Shown piece by piece: positions 35,791 to 44,782 of a DNA stretch of 64,000 nucleotides. The DNA lies in assembly GCF_004296935.1 (NCBI RefSeq), contig NZ_SCVH01000166.1, positions 62,001 to 126,000 on the forward strand, given 5' to 3'. Position numbers and translations under genes: made by a program. The DNA is from Reyranella sp. (GTDB lineage Bacteria; Pseudomonadota; Alphaproteobacteria; Reyranellales; Reyranellaceae). Within the stretch, counting starts at the first letter, position 1. The number at the start of each line of letters is the position of its first letter. The notes under the pieces are model-generated. The model had not been told where the DNA came from. It was given only the letters and a program-made list of their open reading frames with translations, and searched no databases.

Positions 35791-37755
35791 TTGATTCCGG
35801 AACTGGGCCATTTTGCATTGATCCTCGCGCTGGCCGTCGCCCTGGTGCAGGGAATCTTGCCGTTGCTGGGCGCATCGCGCGGCGACATCCGGCTGATGGA
35901 TCTGGGAAGAACCGCCGCTCTCACGCAGGCGCTGCTCGTCTTCGTCGCTTTCGGCGCGCTCACGCAAGCCTACGTCACGTCCGACTTCTCCGTCGTCAAC
36001 GTCGTCGCCAACTCGCACTCGGCCAAGCCGCTGCTCTACAAGATCTCCGGCGTCTGGGGGAATCACGAAGGTTCGATGCTTCTGTGGGCCCTGATCCTCG
36101 CCCTGTTCGGCGCCGCCGTCGCGGTCTTTGGCGCGGGCCTGCCCGACACCTTGCGCGCCCGCGTGCTCGCCATCCAGGCGCTGATCGGTGTCGGCTTCCT
36201 CGCCTTCCTGCTCTTCACCTCCAACCCCTTCGAGCGCGTCTCGCCGGCGCCGCTGGACGGCAACGGCCTCAACCCGCTCCTGCAGGACCCCGGCCTCGCC
36301 TTCCATCCGCCGCTGCTTTACCTCGGCTACGTCGGCTTCTCCGTCACCTACGCCTTCGCCATCGCCGCGCTGCTCGAAGGAAGGGTGGACGCCGCCTGGG
36401 CGCGCTGGGTGCGGCCCTGGACCCTGGCCGCCTGGTGCTTCCTGACGCTCGGCATCGCGCTGGGGTCGTGGTGGGCCTACTACATCCTCGGCTGGGGCGG
36501 CTTCTGGTTCTGGGATCCGGTCGAGAACGCCTCACTGATGCCGTGGCTCGCCGGCACGGCGCTGCTGCATTCCGCCATCGTCGTCGAGAAGCGCGATTCG
36601 CTGAAGAGCTGGACCGTGCTGCTGGCCATCCTCGCTTTCTCGCTGTCGCTGCTCGGCACCTTCCTCGTCCGCTCCGGCGTGCTCACTTCGGTCCACGCCT
36701 TCGCCCAGGACCCGGCGCGCGGCATGTTCATCCTCGCCTTCCTGCTGCTGGTCACCGGCGGCGGCCTCGCGCTTTATGCGTGGCGGGCGCCCAGGCTGAC
36801 GCCGGGCGGCATGTTCCAGCCGGTCAGCCGCGAGGGCGCACTGATCCTGAACAACCTGCTGCTCTGCACGCTGGCGGCCACGGTGCTGCTGGGCACGCTC
36901 TACCCGCTGTTCCTCGACCTGCTCACCGGCAACAAGGTCTCGGTCGGCCCGCCCTTCTTCAACGCCACCTTCGTGCCGATCTGCGCGCCGCTGTTCGCCG
37001 CCCTTTGCGTCGGCCCCTATCTCGGCTGGAAGCGGGCCGAGATCTGGCCAGCGCTGCTGAAACTGCGCGTGGCCTTCATTGCCGCCGTGGTCGCCGCCAT
37101 CGTCGCCGCCACCGCCATCGACGGCCGCGCCACGCTCGCCGCGCTCGCCTTCGGCTTCGGCGTCTGGCTGATCGTGGGCAGCCTCGGCGAATTCGCCCAG
37201 CGCCTCGCCCGCACCGGCTACCGGATGCCGCCGCGCGCCGCGCTGGGCATGACCATCGCCCATGCCGCCATGGGCGTCGTCGTGCTGGGTGCCGTCGGCA
37301 CCGGTGCCTGGAATTCCGAGCTGATGCAAACGATGAAGCCCGGCGACCGCGCTCAATTCCACGGCTTCGACGTAAAACTGGAGCGCATGGAGAGCCTGCA
37401 GGGCCCCAACTACATCGCCGAGCGCGCCACGCTTGCCGTCAGCGTCGGCGGCAAGTCCTACACCGTCCTTCAGCCGGAGCGCCGCCTGTTCGCGGTGCAG
37501 CGCCGCCAGGTCGCCGAGACCGCCATCCACACCAATCTGTTGCGCGATCTCTACGCGACCCTGGGCGAGGGCGAGGCCGCCAACGGCTGGGTGATCCGCC
37601 TCTACTACAATCCGCTGGCGCCCTGGATCTGGCTCGGCGCCGCGCTCTGCGCGCTGGGCGGCTTCGTTTCGCTCTCGGATCGCCGGCTGCGCGTCGGTGC
37701 CCCTCAAGGTGGCAAGAGGGCGCGGACGCGGCCGATCGCTCACCCCGCCGAATGA
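35791..37755 (+). CDS. ccmF: Haem lyase CcmF
   Basis: Integral membrane subunit of the CcmFH haem lyase, joining haem to apocytochrome c. The 654-residue protein has about 14-15 spans. It carries the WWD motif (WGGFWFWDPVENASLMPWLAG), the HxxGSML segment (GNHEGSMLLWALILALFG) and the large C-terminal periplasmic loop (RMESLQGPNYIAERATLAV). The first codon in frame is TTG, 11 bases after the palindrome; the sequence PELGHFALILALAVALVQ matches the family start, so TTG is likely real. The 3' end overlaps ccmG. Confidence 0.95.
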   Translation: MIPELGHFALILALAVALVQGILPLLGASRGDIRLMDLGRTAALTQALLVFVAFGALTQAYVTSDFSVVNVVANSHSAKPLLYKISGVWGNHEGSMLLWALILALFGAAVAVFGAGLPDTLRARVLAIQALIGVGFLAFLLFTSNPFERVSPAPLDGNGLNPLLQDPGLAFHPPLLYLGYVGFSVTYAFAIAALLEGRVDAAWARWVRPWTLAAWCFLTLGIALGSWWAYYILGWGGFWFWDPVENASLMPWLAGTALLHSAIVVEKRDSLKSWTVLLAILAFSLSLLGTFLVRSGVLTSVHAFAQDPARGMFILAFLLLVTGGGLALYAWRAPRLTPGGMFQPVSREGALILNNLLLCTLAATVLLGTLYPLFLDLLTGNKVSVGPPFFNATFVPICAPLFAALCVGPYLGWKRAEIWPALLKLRVAFIAAVVAAIVAATAIDGRATLAALAFGFGVWLIVGSLGEFAQRLARTGYRMPPRAALGMTIAHAAMGVVVLGAVGTGAWNSELMQTMKPGDRAQFHGFDVKLERMESLQGPNYIAERATLAVSVGGKSYTVLQPERRLFAVQRRQVAETAIHTNLLRDLYATLGEGEAANGWVIRLYYNPLAPWIWLGAALCALGGFVSLSDRRLRVGAPQGGKRARTRPIAHPAE

Positions 37756-38291
37756 ACCGCCGGCTTCTCTTCCTCCTGCCGCTGGCGACGCTCGCGCTGA
37801 TGGCGGGGTTCTTCGCCTGGTCGCTGCTGGCCGGCCGCGATCCGGCGTCGATCGGCTCGGTGCTGGTCGGCCGCCCGGCGCCGCGGCTCGAGGTCAAGGC
37901 CCTGCGCGACGATGAACCACCGCTCACCGACGCGCTGCTCCGGACCGGCAAGCCAACCATCGTGAATTTCTTCGCCAGCTGGTGCACGCCTTGCCTCGCC
38001 GAGCATCCGCTGTTCACGCGGCTCGCCACGCGCGACGGCGCCGTCATCGTCGGCGTCGCCTGGAAGAACAAGCCTCCGGAGGCGCGGGCCTGGCTGAAGC
38101 GGCTGGGCGATCCCTACAAATTCGCCGGCGCCGACCTCGACGGCCGTACCGGCCTCGACTGGGGCCTCTCCGGCGTGCCCGAGACCTATCTCGTCGACGG
38201 CCAGGGCATCGTCCGCCGCCACTTCCGCGGCCCGATCACCGAGCGCGACGTGAACGAGACGATCCTGCCGTTCCTGAAGGGCGCGAAGTGA
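37752..38291 (+). CDS. ccmG: Thiol:disulfide interchange protein CcmG/DsbE
   Basis: Periplasmic membrane-tethered thioredoxin-like protein that keeps apocytochrome c haem-site cysteines reduced. The 179 residues start with an N-terminal signal anchor (LLFLLPLATLALMAGFFAWSL). The thioredoxin domain has the active site FFASWCTPCLAEHP and the characteristic Glu/Pro loop GVPETYLVDGQG. It overlaps ccmF by 4 bases and ccmH by 1 base. Confidence 0.95.
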   Translation: MNRRLLFLLPLATLALMAGFFAWSLLAGRDPASIGSVLVGRPAPRLEVKALRDDEPPLTDALLRTGKPTIVNFFASWCTPCLAEHPLFTRLATRDGAVIVGVAWKNKPPEARAWLKRLGDPYKFAGADLDGRTGLDWGLSGVPETYLVDGQGIVRRHFRGPITERDVNETILPFLKGAK

Positions 38292-38743
38292 TGCGCACCG
38301 TCGCCGTCCTCCTCGCCACTCTGCTGCTCGCGTGGCCGGCGCTGGCCGTAGAGCCCTCGGAGATGCTTCAGGATCCGTCGCTGGAGTCGCGGGCGAGAGA
38401 CATCGGCCGGTCCCTGCGCTGCGTCGTCTGCCAGAACCAGTCGATCGACGATTCCAATGCCGAGGTGGCGCGCGACATGCGCCGCGCCGTGCGCGAGCGG
38501 CTGACGGCGGGCGACGACGACCAAAAAGTCTTCGCCTACATGGTCGCGCGCTACGGCGACTACGTCTTGCTGAAGCCGCCGTTCAAGGCGGGCACCTGGG
38601 CGCTGTGGCTGGGCGGGCCGCTGGTCTTGATCGTCGCGGGCGGCCTGCTGCTGATGGCGGCGCGCCGTCGCAAGCCGATCCCGCCGCCCGTGCCGCTGAG
38701 CGACGAGGAGCAGCGCCGCCTCGATGCGCTGCTGAAGCCCTGA
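38291..38743 (+). CDS. ccmH: Cytochrome c-type biogenesis protein CcmH (CcmL)
   Basis: A 150-residue thiol-oxidoreductase of the haem lyase complex. The signal peptide (VAVLLATLLLAWPALA) is followed by the family motif RSLRCVVCQNQSIDDSNA, whose CxxC reduces or binds apocytochrome. ADMRRAVRERLTAGDDD-type helices and a C-terminal span (about residues 100-122) follow. It starts within the ccmG stop (TGATG) and overlaps the ccmI start in the same way. Confidence 0.95.
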   Translation: MRTVAVLLATLLLAWPALAVEPSEMLQDPSLESRARDIGRSLRCVVCQNQSIDDSNAEVARDMRRAVRERLTAGDDDQKVFAYMVARYGDYVLLKPPFKAGTWALWLGGPLVLIVAGGLLLMAARRRKPIPPPVPLSDEEQRRLDALLKP

Positions 38744-39999
38744 TGCTCGAATTCCTCCTTGCGCTCCTCACCACCGTGACGGTCGGTGCCCTGCTGGTGC
38801 CGCTGCTGCGCACCAGTGCCCGCAGGACCGAGCGGCTGGACAGCGCGCTCCAGATCTATCGCGACCAGCTGGCCGAGATCGAGCGCGCGCGCGCCGACGG
38901 CACGACGCCGGAGACCGAGGCGGCCGCCGCCCGCATCGAGGTCGAGCGACGGATTCTCGCCGCCGCCAATGCTGCCGATGCCGCGACGCCAAAAGACTCT
39001 TCGGCGCTCCACCGCTTCCTGCCGCCGGCGCTCGCGCTCCTGATCCCGCTGCTGGCGTTGGGCGTCTATCTCAACGTCGGCCGCCCCGGCCTTCCGGCGG
39101 CGCCCTTCGGCACGCGCCCCGCCGCCGACCACCCCAATCCAAACGAGCAGATGACGCCCGAGCGCCTGCTGGCCGAGGCCCGCGCCCGTCTTGCCCAGCA
39201 GCCCGACGATCCCGACGCCCTCTCCGCGCTGGGCGAGGCGCTCGTGCTCGAAGCCGACGGCTCGGTGACGCCTGAAGCCATAGAAGCCTTCAACAAGGCG
39301 CTGGCCCAACGGCCCGACGATCCGCGCGCCCACTATTATCTCGGCCTGCACGAGGCCCAGAGCGGCGACTCGAAGGCCGCGGTCGCGCGCTGGCAGGCGC
39401 TGGAGGCCAGGAGCCCGCCGGAGGCGCCGTGGCTGCCGATGCTGCGCGCCGAGATCGCGCGTGTCTCGAGAGCGGCCGGGATGCCCGCGCCGCAGGCGCA
39501 AACTGGCATGCCCACCCCGACGCGCGACCAGGTCGAGGCGATGCAGAGCTTGAACCCCGAGCAGCGCCAGCAGGCGATCCGCTCGATGGTCGAGGGTCTC
39601 GATCTCAGGCTGAAGGAAAACCCCGGCGACCGCGCCGGCTGGCTGCGCCTCGCCAACGCCTGGCGCGTGCTGGGCGAGAACGCCAAGGCCGCCGACGCCT
39701 ATGCCAAGGCCGATGCGCTGGGTCCGCTCGACACCAAGACGCTCACCGACTGGGCCGAGGCCCATGTCCGCCAGATCGCTCCCGGCGCGCCGCCGCCGCC
39801 CGAGGCCGTGGCCGTGCTGGAGCGGTTGGAGAAGGCCGAGCCGCGCAACGCGCTGGCGCTCTTCTATCTCGGCGCCGCGTCGTTCGCCGCCGGCGACAAG
39901 CCGGCCGCGCTCCGGCGCTGGAAGACGCTGCTTCAGTTGCTGCCGGCCGATGCGCCGATCCGCGGCCTGCTGGAGGAGCGGATCAAGGCGGCGGAGTAG
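38743..39999 (+). CDS. ccmI: Cytochrome c-type biogenesis protein CcmI
   Basis: Apocytochrome c chaperone, 418 residues. Two N-terminal spans (about residues 2-20 and 90-108) flank a cytoplasmic loop with a leucine/Arg helix (RLDSALQIYRDQLAEIERARADG). The large C-terminal periplasmic part has TPR-type repeats (PEAIEAFNKALAQRPDDPRAHYYLGL; GDRAGWLRLANAWRVLGENAKAADAYAKAD; EPRNALALFYLGAASFAAGDKPAALRRW). It is the last gene of ccmABCDEFGHI and converges with the cyclase-TPR gene, 6 bases away. Confidence 0.93.
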   Translation: MLEFLLALLTTVTVGALLVPLLRTSARRTERLDSALQIYRDQLAEIERARADGTTPETEAAAARIEVERRILAAANAADAATPKDSSALHRFLPPALALLIPLLALGVYLNVGRPGLPAAPFGTRPAADHPNPNEQMTPERLLAEARARLAQQPDDPDALSALGEALVLEADGSVTPEAIEAFNKALAQRPDDPRAHYYLGLHEAQSGDSKAAVARWQALEARSPPEAPWLPMLRAEIARVSRAAGMPAPQAQTGMPTPTRDQVEAMQSLNPEQRQQAIRSMVEGLDLRLKENPGDRAGWLRLANAWRVLGENAKAADAYAKADALGPLDTKTLTDWAEAHVRQIAPGAPPPPEAVAVLERLEKAEPRNALALFYLGAASFAAGDKPAALRRWKTLLQLLPADAPIRGLLEERIKAAE

Positions 40000-40005
40000 G
40001 CACGT

Positions 40006-41790
40006 CTATTTCGGCAGCCCGGCCAGGATCAGGTGATCGGCGAACAGCTGGCGTTTTGCGGGATCGCGGAAGGCATAGGCCTGTGCGAATCGTGACGCGC
40101 TGAACTTGGGATCCACGCGCAGCAGGTCCCGGCCGACCTGCATCGCCTCGTCGATCTGGCCGTTCGCGGCCAGACTGGCCGCCAGGAATCGCAGGTTGGC
40201 CGTGAAGCGTGGATTTAGCGCCGCCGACCGGCGCGCCCACTGGGCCGCATCGGCGTAGTCGCCGGCCGCGTAGCAGGCGAGCGCGATGATCGAGTAGCTG
40301 TAGAACACGTGTGCGTCGTAGGGCGACAGGCGCAGGCCGATCTCGGCACGCCGGCGTGCCTCGCGGGTCTCGCCGATGTAGCTGAAGGTGGCACTGCTGC
40401 GCAGCCAGGCGATCGCCGAACTGGGATTGGCCGCGAGCGCGCGGTCGAACAGCTCGATCGCCTGGTCGTAGTCGCGGAAGAGGAAGGCGCGCACATGGCC
40501 GCAAATCGAGAGCGCGTGCGGGTCGAAGCGGTCCAGGGTCAGCGCCAATCTCGAAAGCCGCTCCGCTTCCTTGTTGTCGGCCACGGGATCGGGCGAGAGT
40601 CCCTGGTTGATCCGGACGCTGTACCAGCCGGCGGCCAGCGCATGCGCCGTGGCATAGCTCGGATCGAGCGCCATCGCCTTCTCGAACATCGGCAGCGCCT
40701 GGGCGAACTTGTCGTCCTCGAAGCGGTAGAAGAGATCGAGCCCGCGCAGCACGTATTCGTAGGCGTCGAGACTCTCCGGTCGCTTGCGCAGGACCCGGCG
40801 CAGCTCGGCCTCCTGGACCTGCGGTGTGATCGTCGCCACCACCTTCGCCGACAGCTCGTCCTGCAGGTCGAACAGGTCGGCGGCTTCGCCGGCGAAGCGG
40901 TCGCTCCAGATGGTCGCACCATTTTCGCAATCCGCCAGCTCGGCCGACAGGCGGACCTTGGTGCCGGCACGGCGCACGCTGCCCGACAGCATGTAGCGCA
41001 CGCCGAGGTCGCGGTGGACCTGCCGCGGGTCGTGCGCCGTGCCGCGATAGCGCAGCACCGACGTGCGCGAGATCACGATCAGCTCAGGCAGGCACGACAG
41101 CGCCGAGATGATGTCTTCGACCAGCCCGTCGCTGAAATACGAATTCGCCGTCTCGCCCGACTGGTCGGTGAAGGGCAGCACCGCGATCGAAGGCCGGCGG
41201 CGTTGGAAACTGTCGATCGCCGGCGTCGACTTGGGCCGCTTGCCGGCGCCCACGCCATAGGCATGGACAGGGCGGCTGATGTTCTTGAGCTTCAGCGACC
41301 CCATGTCCTTGATCGGCGCATCGATGCGGCCGCTGATCAGGTCCATGACCGCGGCCGAGACCAGCACGCCGCCGACCGGCGCATGGTCCTGCAGCCGCGA
41401 CACGATGTTGATGCCGTCGCCCAGCAGGTCCGACCCTTCGACGATCACGTCGCCCATGTGGATGGCGCAACGCAGCTCCAGGCGGATGTCCCCGGCCGGC
41501 GCCATCGCGGCGACAGCGGCCTGGACCTCGAGCGCCGAGCGTGTCGCCTCGACCGGGCTGGTGAACTCGACGAGGAGGCCGTCGCCCAGGGACTTGAAGA
41601 TGCGGCCGCCGCCGCGGGCGATCAGCGGATCGATTTCCCGGCGCAGCAGGCGCCAGGCGGCCAGGGCGGCGTCCTCATTGGCTTCGACGACGGTGCTGAA
41701 TCCCACGACGTCAAAGGCCGCCACCACCACCAGCCGGCGATTGCCGTAGTCGTTGTCGGCAAGCGCCGCGGCAACGTGTCTGCGAGCCAT
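40006..41790 (-). CDS. Class III nucleotide cyclase with TolB-like and TPR regions
   Basis: A 594-residue cytoplasmic protein. Residues about 20-180 form a class III adenylate/guanylate cyclase domain with both metal aspartates (VAAFDVVGFST; FKSLGDGLLVEF), the Lys, and the Asn/Arg pair in LLGDGINIVSRLQ, so it is probably active. A TolB-like segment follows (SIAVLPFTDQSGE, FSDGLVEDIISALS, YMLSGSVRRAGTKVRLSAEL), then several TPR units to the C-terminus. The same TolB-TPR body occurs in the SARP-like regulator at 51145-52875, across the oxidative cluster. It is divergent from the haloperoxidase-like gene. Confidence 0.9.
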   Translation of the reverse strand: MARRHVAAALADNDYGNRRLVVVAAFDVVGFSTVVEANEDAALAAWRLLRREIDPLIARGGGRIFKSLGDGLLVEFTSPVEATRSALEVQAAVAAMAPAGDIRLELRCAIHMGDVIVEGSDLLGDGINIVSRLQDHAPVGGVLVSAAVMDLISGRIDAPIKDMGSLKLKNISRPVHAYGVGAGKRPKSTPAIDSFQRRRPSIAVLPFTDQSGETANSYFSDGLVEDIISALSCLPELIVISRTSVLRYRGTAHDPRQVHRDLGVRYMLSGSVRRAGTKVRLSAELADCENGATIWSDRFAGEAADLFDLQDELSAKVVATITPQVQEAELRRVLRKRPESLDAYEYVLRGLDLFYRFEDDKFAQALPMFEKAMALDPSYATAHALAAGWYSVRINQGLSPDPVADNKEAERLSRLALTLDRFDPHALSICGHVRAFLFRDYDQAIELFDRALAANPSSAIAWLRSSATFSYIGETREARRRAEIGLRLSPYDAHVFYSYSIIALACYAAGDYADAAQWARRSAALNPRFTANLRFLAASLAANGQIDEAMQVGRDLLRVDPKFSASRFAQAYAFRDPAKRQLFADHLILAGLPK

Positions 41791-41967
41791 ACGCGCAATT
41801 CCCCCCGCATCGCCGCAAGACTAGCACAATGCCCCTGCCCGGGAAGCGGCCGCCGAAAGTGCCGCCTGCCGGAAGATGCGGTGGCATTGTCGGCGCCACT
41901 GCAAATTTCTGAGGGTCGAGGGGCGGTTGCTCCCGACGGTTGCGGTCTGTCGTGCAAGGGCTAGTCT

Positions 41968-43017
41968 ATGGGCTCGTTCGCGGACTGGTTCCGGTGGGCG
42001 GAGCAGGCGCACGAAATCCGGGGGGATGACATGGCCGGCAGGACTTTGGACCTCGACCTCGATCTGGATCTCGATCTGGACCTCAGCGCCCGGGGCGGAC
42101 GCCCGATGGGCACGAGCCCGCGCTTCAACACTGAGGACTGGGCCAAGCTGACGCCGGTCATTACGCCGCCAGCGCTGCCGACCTTCAAGGTGCCGACGCG
42201 CAGGTACGACGACTGGGACAAGGACATGCGTGCCTGGAGCTACGTTGAGGAGTTCATCCGCAATGGCGGATGGGGGGCCGGCACCAGCCCGATTGATTTC
42301 CTCAAGGGTCAGATCCGTGGCCAAGCCATTTTTCCGATCCCCAACGACCCTGCTGCGCCTGCTGGCGCACAGCTCGATGATCCGAAAATGACGACGGAGG
42401 TCCGCGGTGTGGTCGCTTCCGCACTCAACCGCGCCGACCGGGCGCTCGAGATCGTCGACCAGGCAAGCGGCGCAGGCGCGCTCGGCTACTGGACTGGCAT
42501 GCTCCGCCTCAGCCCTTCGAAGGATCCCAACACCTTCCTGTTGATGCTGGTGGCCCGCAAGATCGGCGAGTACGTCGCCATGGGACTGAAGGATTTCTAC
42601 AGGATGCGCCGGCCGGCGCATGCCTATTCGCTGATCATGCCGATCATCGACGGGCCTGACACGCCGTCCTACCCGAGCAGCCATGCACTGCAGGCGTACA
42701 TGATTTCCGGCGTACTGAAGCTCGCGCTGACGCCGTCGGTCGCCCCGCCGGCCACTTGGGCCCCGGGCGTGCCGGTGTCGCCAGTCCGGTCGACCGCGCA
42801 GGCTCTCGACATGCTTGCCTATCGCGTGGCCGAGAACCGCGAGATCGCCGGCGTCCACTACCGCATGGACAGCCTGTGCGGCGACTTTGCAGCCTGGGAA
42901 TGCCTCAAGAAGATCGCTGCCCTTGCCGCCCCCCTTGCCGCCCCTAATCCCCCGCCTGCGAACATGTTCCACACCTTGGTCCACGGCGCGAAGGGCGAAC
43001 TGAGGGACCTGACCTAG
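41968..43017 (+). CDS. Vanadium-dependent haloperoxidase / PAP2-superfamily protein
   Basis: A 349-residue protein with the complete acid-phosphatase/vanadium-haloperoxidase signature: Lys208-x6-Arg215-Pro216, PSSH (236-239), and Arg291-x5-His297-x3-Asp301. Such enzymes bind vanadate or phosphate and either oxidise halides with peroxide or remove phosphate; sequence alone does not decide. The N-terminus contains six Leu-Asp repeats (residues 27-38), which I do not recognise. No signal peptide or membrane span. An alternative ATG at 42031 (GGGGGGA before it) would remove the first 21 residues and keep the repeat. A subtilisin-like protease gene starts 32 bases downstream. Confidence 0.85.
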   Translation: MGSFADWFRWAEQAHEIRGDDMAGRTLDLDLDLDLDLDLSARGGRPMGTSPRFNTEDWAKLTPVITPPALPTFKVPTRRYDDWDKDMRAWSYVEEFIRNGGWGAGTSPIDFLKGQIRGQAIFPIPNDPAAPAGAQLDDPKMTTEVRGVVASALNRADRALEIVDQASGAGALGYWTGMLRLSPSKDPNTFLLMLVARKIGEYVAMGLKDFYRMRRPAHAYSLIMPIIDGPDTPSYPSSHALQAYMISGVLKLALTPSVAPPATWAPGVPVSPVRSTAQALDMLAYRVAENREIAGVHYRMDSLCGDFAAWECLKKIAALAAPLAAPNPPPANMFHTLVHGAKGELRDLT

Positions 43018-43049
43018 CGCCTCCGCCGAGCTCTTCAGGGGAGAGATGG

Positions 43050-44729
43050 ATGTCCGAGCCCAAACCCTCCGATCAGGCGAAACAGATGGACGTGCGCGAC
43101 CAGATCATCGTCGGCTTCGACGAAGAACTGGGCGTGCTCGGCCTGTCGGATGCGCGCAAGCAGATCGACATTGCGCTGGGAAACCTCCGCCGTCATTCGG
43201 CGACCGTGCTGAGGGCCTTCGTCTCTGCCGGCTTGAAAAAGGAATCCTTCGTGGCGTTCGCCGTCATCCGCTTCGACGATCCGAAGGTCTCCCTCGAATA
43301 TCTGAACAAGGTGCTCAAGGAGGACAAGAAGAAGACGGTAGCGGAGAAAATGCTTCCCGGCGTCGTCTGGTTCGAGCGCAACGCGCCGGTCACCCTGGAC
43401 AGCTTCAACGATCCGTATTTCCGCTGGCAATGGGCGCTGACGAAGATGGAGGCTACTTCTCCCTGGACGATTCCCGACGGCCCGCCGGCGGCCCCGCCGG
43501 CGCTGCCGGACCCGCCAGCGAACCCGGGCAAGACCCTCGTTGCCATCATCGATTCGGGCCTCAGGCTTTCGGACGGCACCTTGCATGAGGATCTGGGGTC
43601 GGTGGAGCCATTGGTTGATTGCCAGCCCGCTGGATTCTTCTCCGACGGCATCGACACGGACGGTCATGGCACCATGCTGGCCGGCACGATCTCGACCGTC
43701 TACGACAACCTCAAGGGACTTGCCTCGGCCATCCCCCCGGACTGGCACATCAGCTTGCTGCCGGTGAAGTTTTTCGAGGGCGGCGGATCGCCCGATGTTG
43801 CCGGCGCTGCCGAGGCCATCATGCACGCCGTGGACAAGGGCGCCAAGGTCATCAACGCAAGCTGGCATGTGGCACTGGGGGATGGTGACAAGAGGATCCT
43901 CAAGGACGCGATCAAGTACGCCAAGAACGCGACGCCCCCGCGTCTCGTCGTCGCCGCTGCCGGAAATGACGGCAGCGACAACGACATCTATCCCACCTAC
44001 CCGGCGAACTATGGCAGCGAACTCCTGTTCCCGGGCCTGCGCAAGACCATGCTGACGGTTGCGGCGACGGCACCGGACGACTTCAAGGCGTCGTTCTCCA
44101 ACTATGGCGCGCTCGGCGTCGACATCGCCGCACCCGGCACGGGCATCAAGACGACCGGGCGCTATTTCCCGGGTCTTCCGGGTCAGACGCCGCAATACCC
44201 CGACTACAACGGCACCTCGGCTTCGGCAGCCTTCGTCTCGGGCGCCGCCGCCCTGGTCTTTGCCCTCAATCCACGCTGGACATCCAAGGAGGTGATCACG
44301 CACCTCAAGGCCTCGGCGGACACGATCGAAGGGCTGAAGCTCGTCTGCATCGGCGGCAAGCGGCTCAACCTGCGCCGCGCCGTCTATGGGCCGCTTCGCC
44401 GCATCACCGCGCCGGTGGCGAATGATACCCTGCAGGTCGGCGTCGACGTCGACATCACCTGGACCAACGAGTACGCCCAGCCCGACTTCAACTGGGTGAC
44501 GATCGAATTCTCGAAGGATCTGGGCAACACCTGGGACCCCACGCCGGTGAAGGACAGGTCGGCCAACGACGGTCGCTTCACATGGCGACCGAAGCTCGCC
44601 CATGTCGGGCCGAACATAGTGCTCAAGATCACGCCGCTGATGAACGACGTTGACGATCCCACATTGCCCAAGATGAAGGCCAACTTCCCCGTGGTATCGG
44701 ACGTGTTCAGAGTTGTGGCGCCGGCTTGA
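43050..44729 (+). CDS. S8 (subtilisin-like) serine protease without signal peptide
   Basis: A 559-residue protein. The N-terminal region (1-155) is unassigned and ends in a Pro-rich linker. The peptidase S8 domain has the full triad: Asp168 in VAIIDSGL, His206 in DTDGHGTMLAG, and Ser390 in NGTSASAAFVSGAAAL, with Asn306 (AAAGNDGS) for the oxyanion hole. The C-terminal part (about 445-559) looks like an Ig/fibronectin-type sandwich (DVDITWTNEY, VTIEFSKDLGNTW). No Sec signal is visible, so it is either cytoplasmic or exported by a non-Sec route. It is co-directional with the haloperoxidase-like gene and probably in one operon. Confidence 0.9.
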   Translation: MSEPKPSDQAKQMDVRDQIIVGFDEELGVLGLSDARKQIDIALGNLRRHSATVLRAFVSAGLKKESFVAFAVIRFDDPKVSLEYLNKVLKEDKKKTVAEKMLPGVVWFERNAPVTLDSFNDPYFRWQWALTKMEATSPWTIPDGPPAAPPALPDPPANPGKTLVAIIDSGLRLSDGTLHEDLGSVEPLVDCQPAGFFSDGIDTDGHGTMLAGTISTVYDNLKGLASAIPPDWHISLLPVKFFEGGGSPDVAGAAEAIMHAVDKGAKVINASWHVALGDGDKRILKDAIKYAKNATPPRLVVAAAGNDGSDNDIYPTYPANYGSELLFPGLRKTMLTVAATAPDDFKASFSNYGALGVDIAAPGTGIKTTGRYFPGLPGQTPQYPDYNGTSASAAFVSGAAALVFALNPRWTSKEVITHLKASADTIEGLKLVCIGGKRLNLRRAVYGPLRRITAPVANDTLQVGVDVDITWTNEYAQPDFNWVTIEFSKDLGNTWDPTPVKDRSANDGRFTWRPKLAHVGPNIVLKITPLMNDVDDPTLPKMKANFPVVSDVFRVVAPA

Positions 44730-44782
44730 GCCGGCCGCCACCCAGCCTCGCCGCCTCGGCCGCCACTGAGCGCTAGGGGCCG

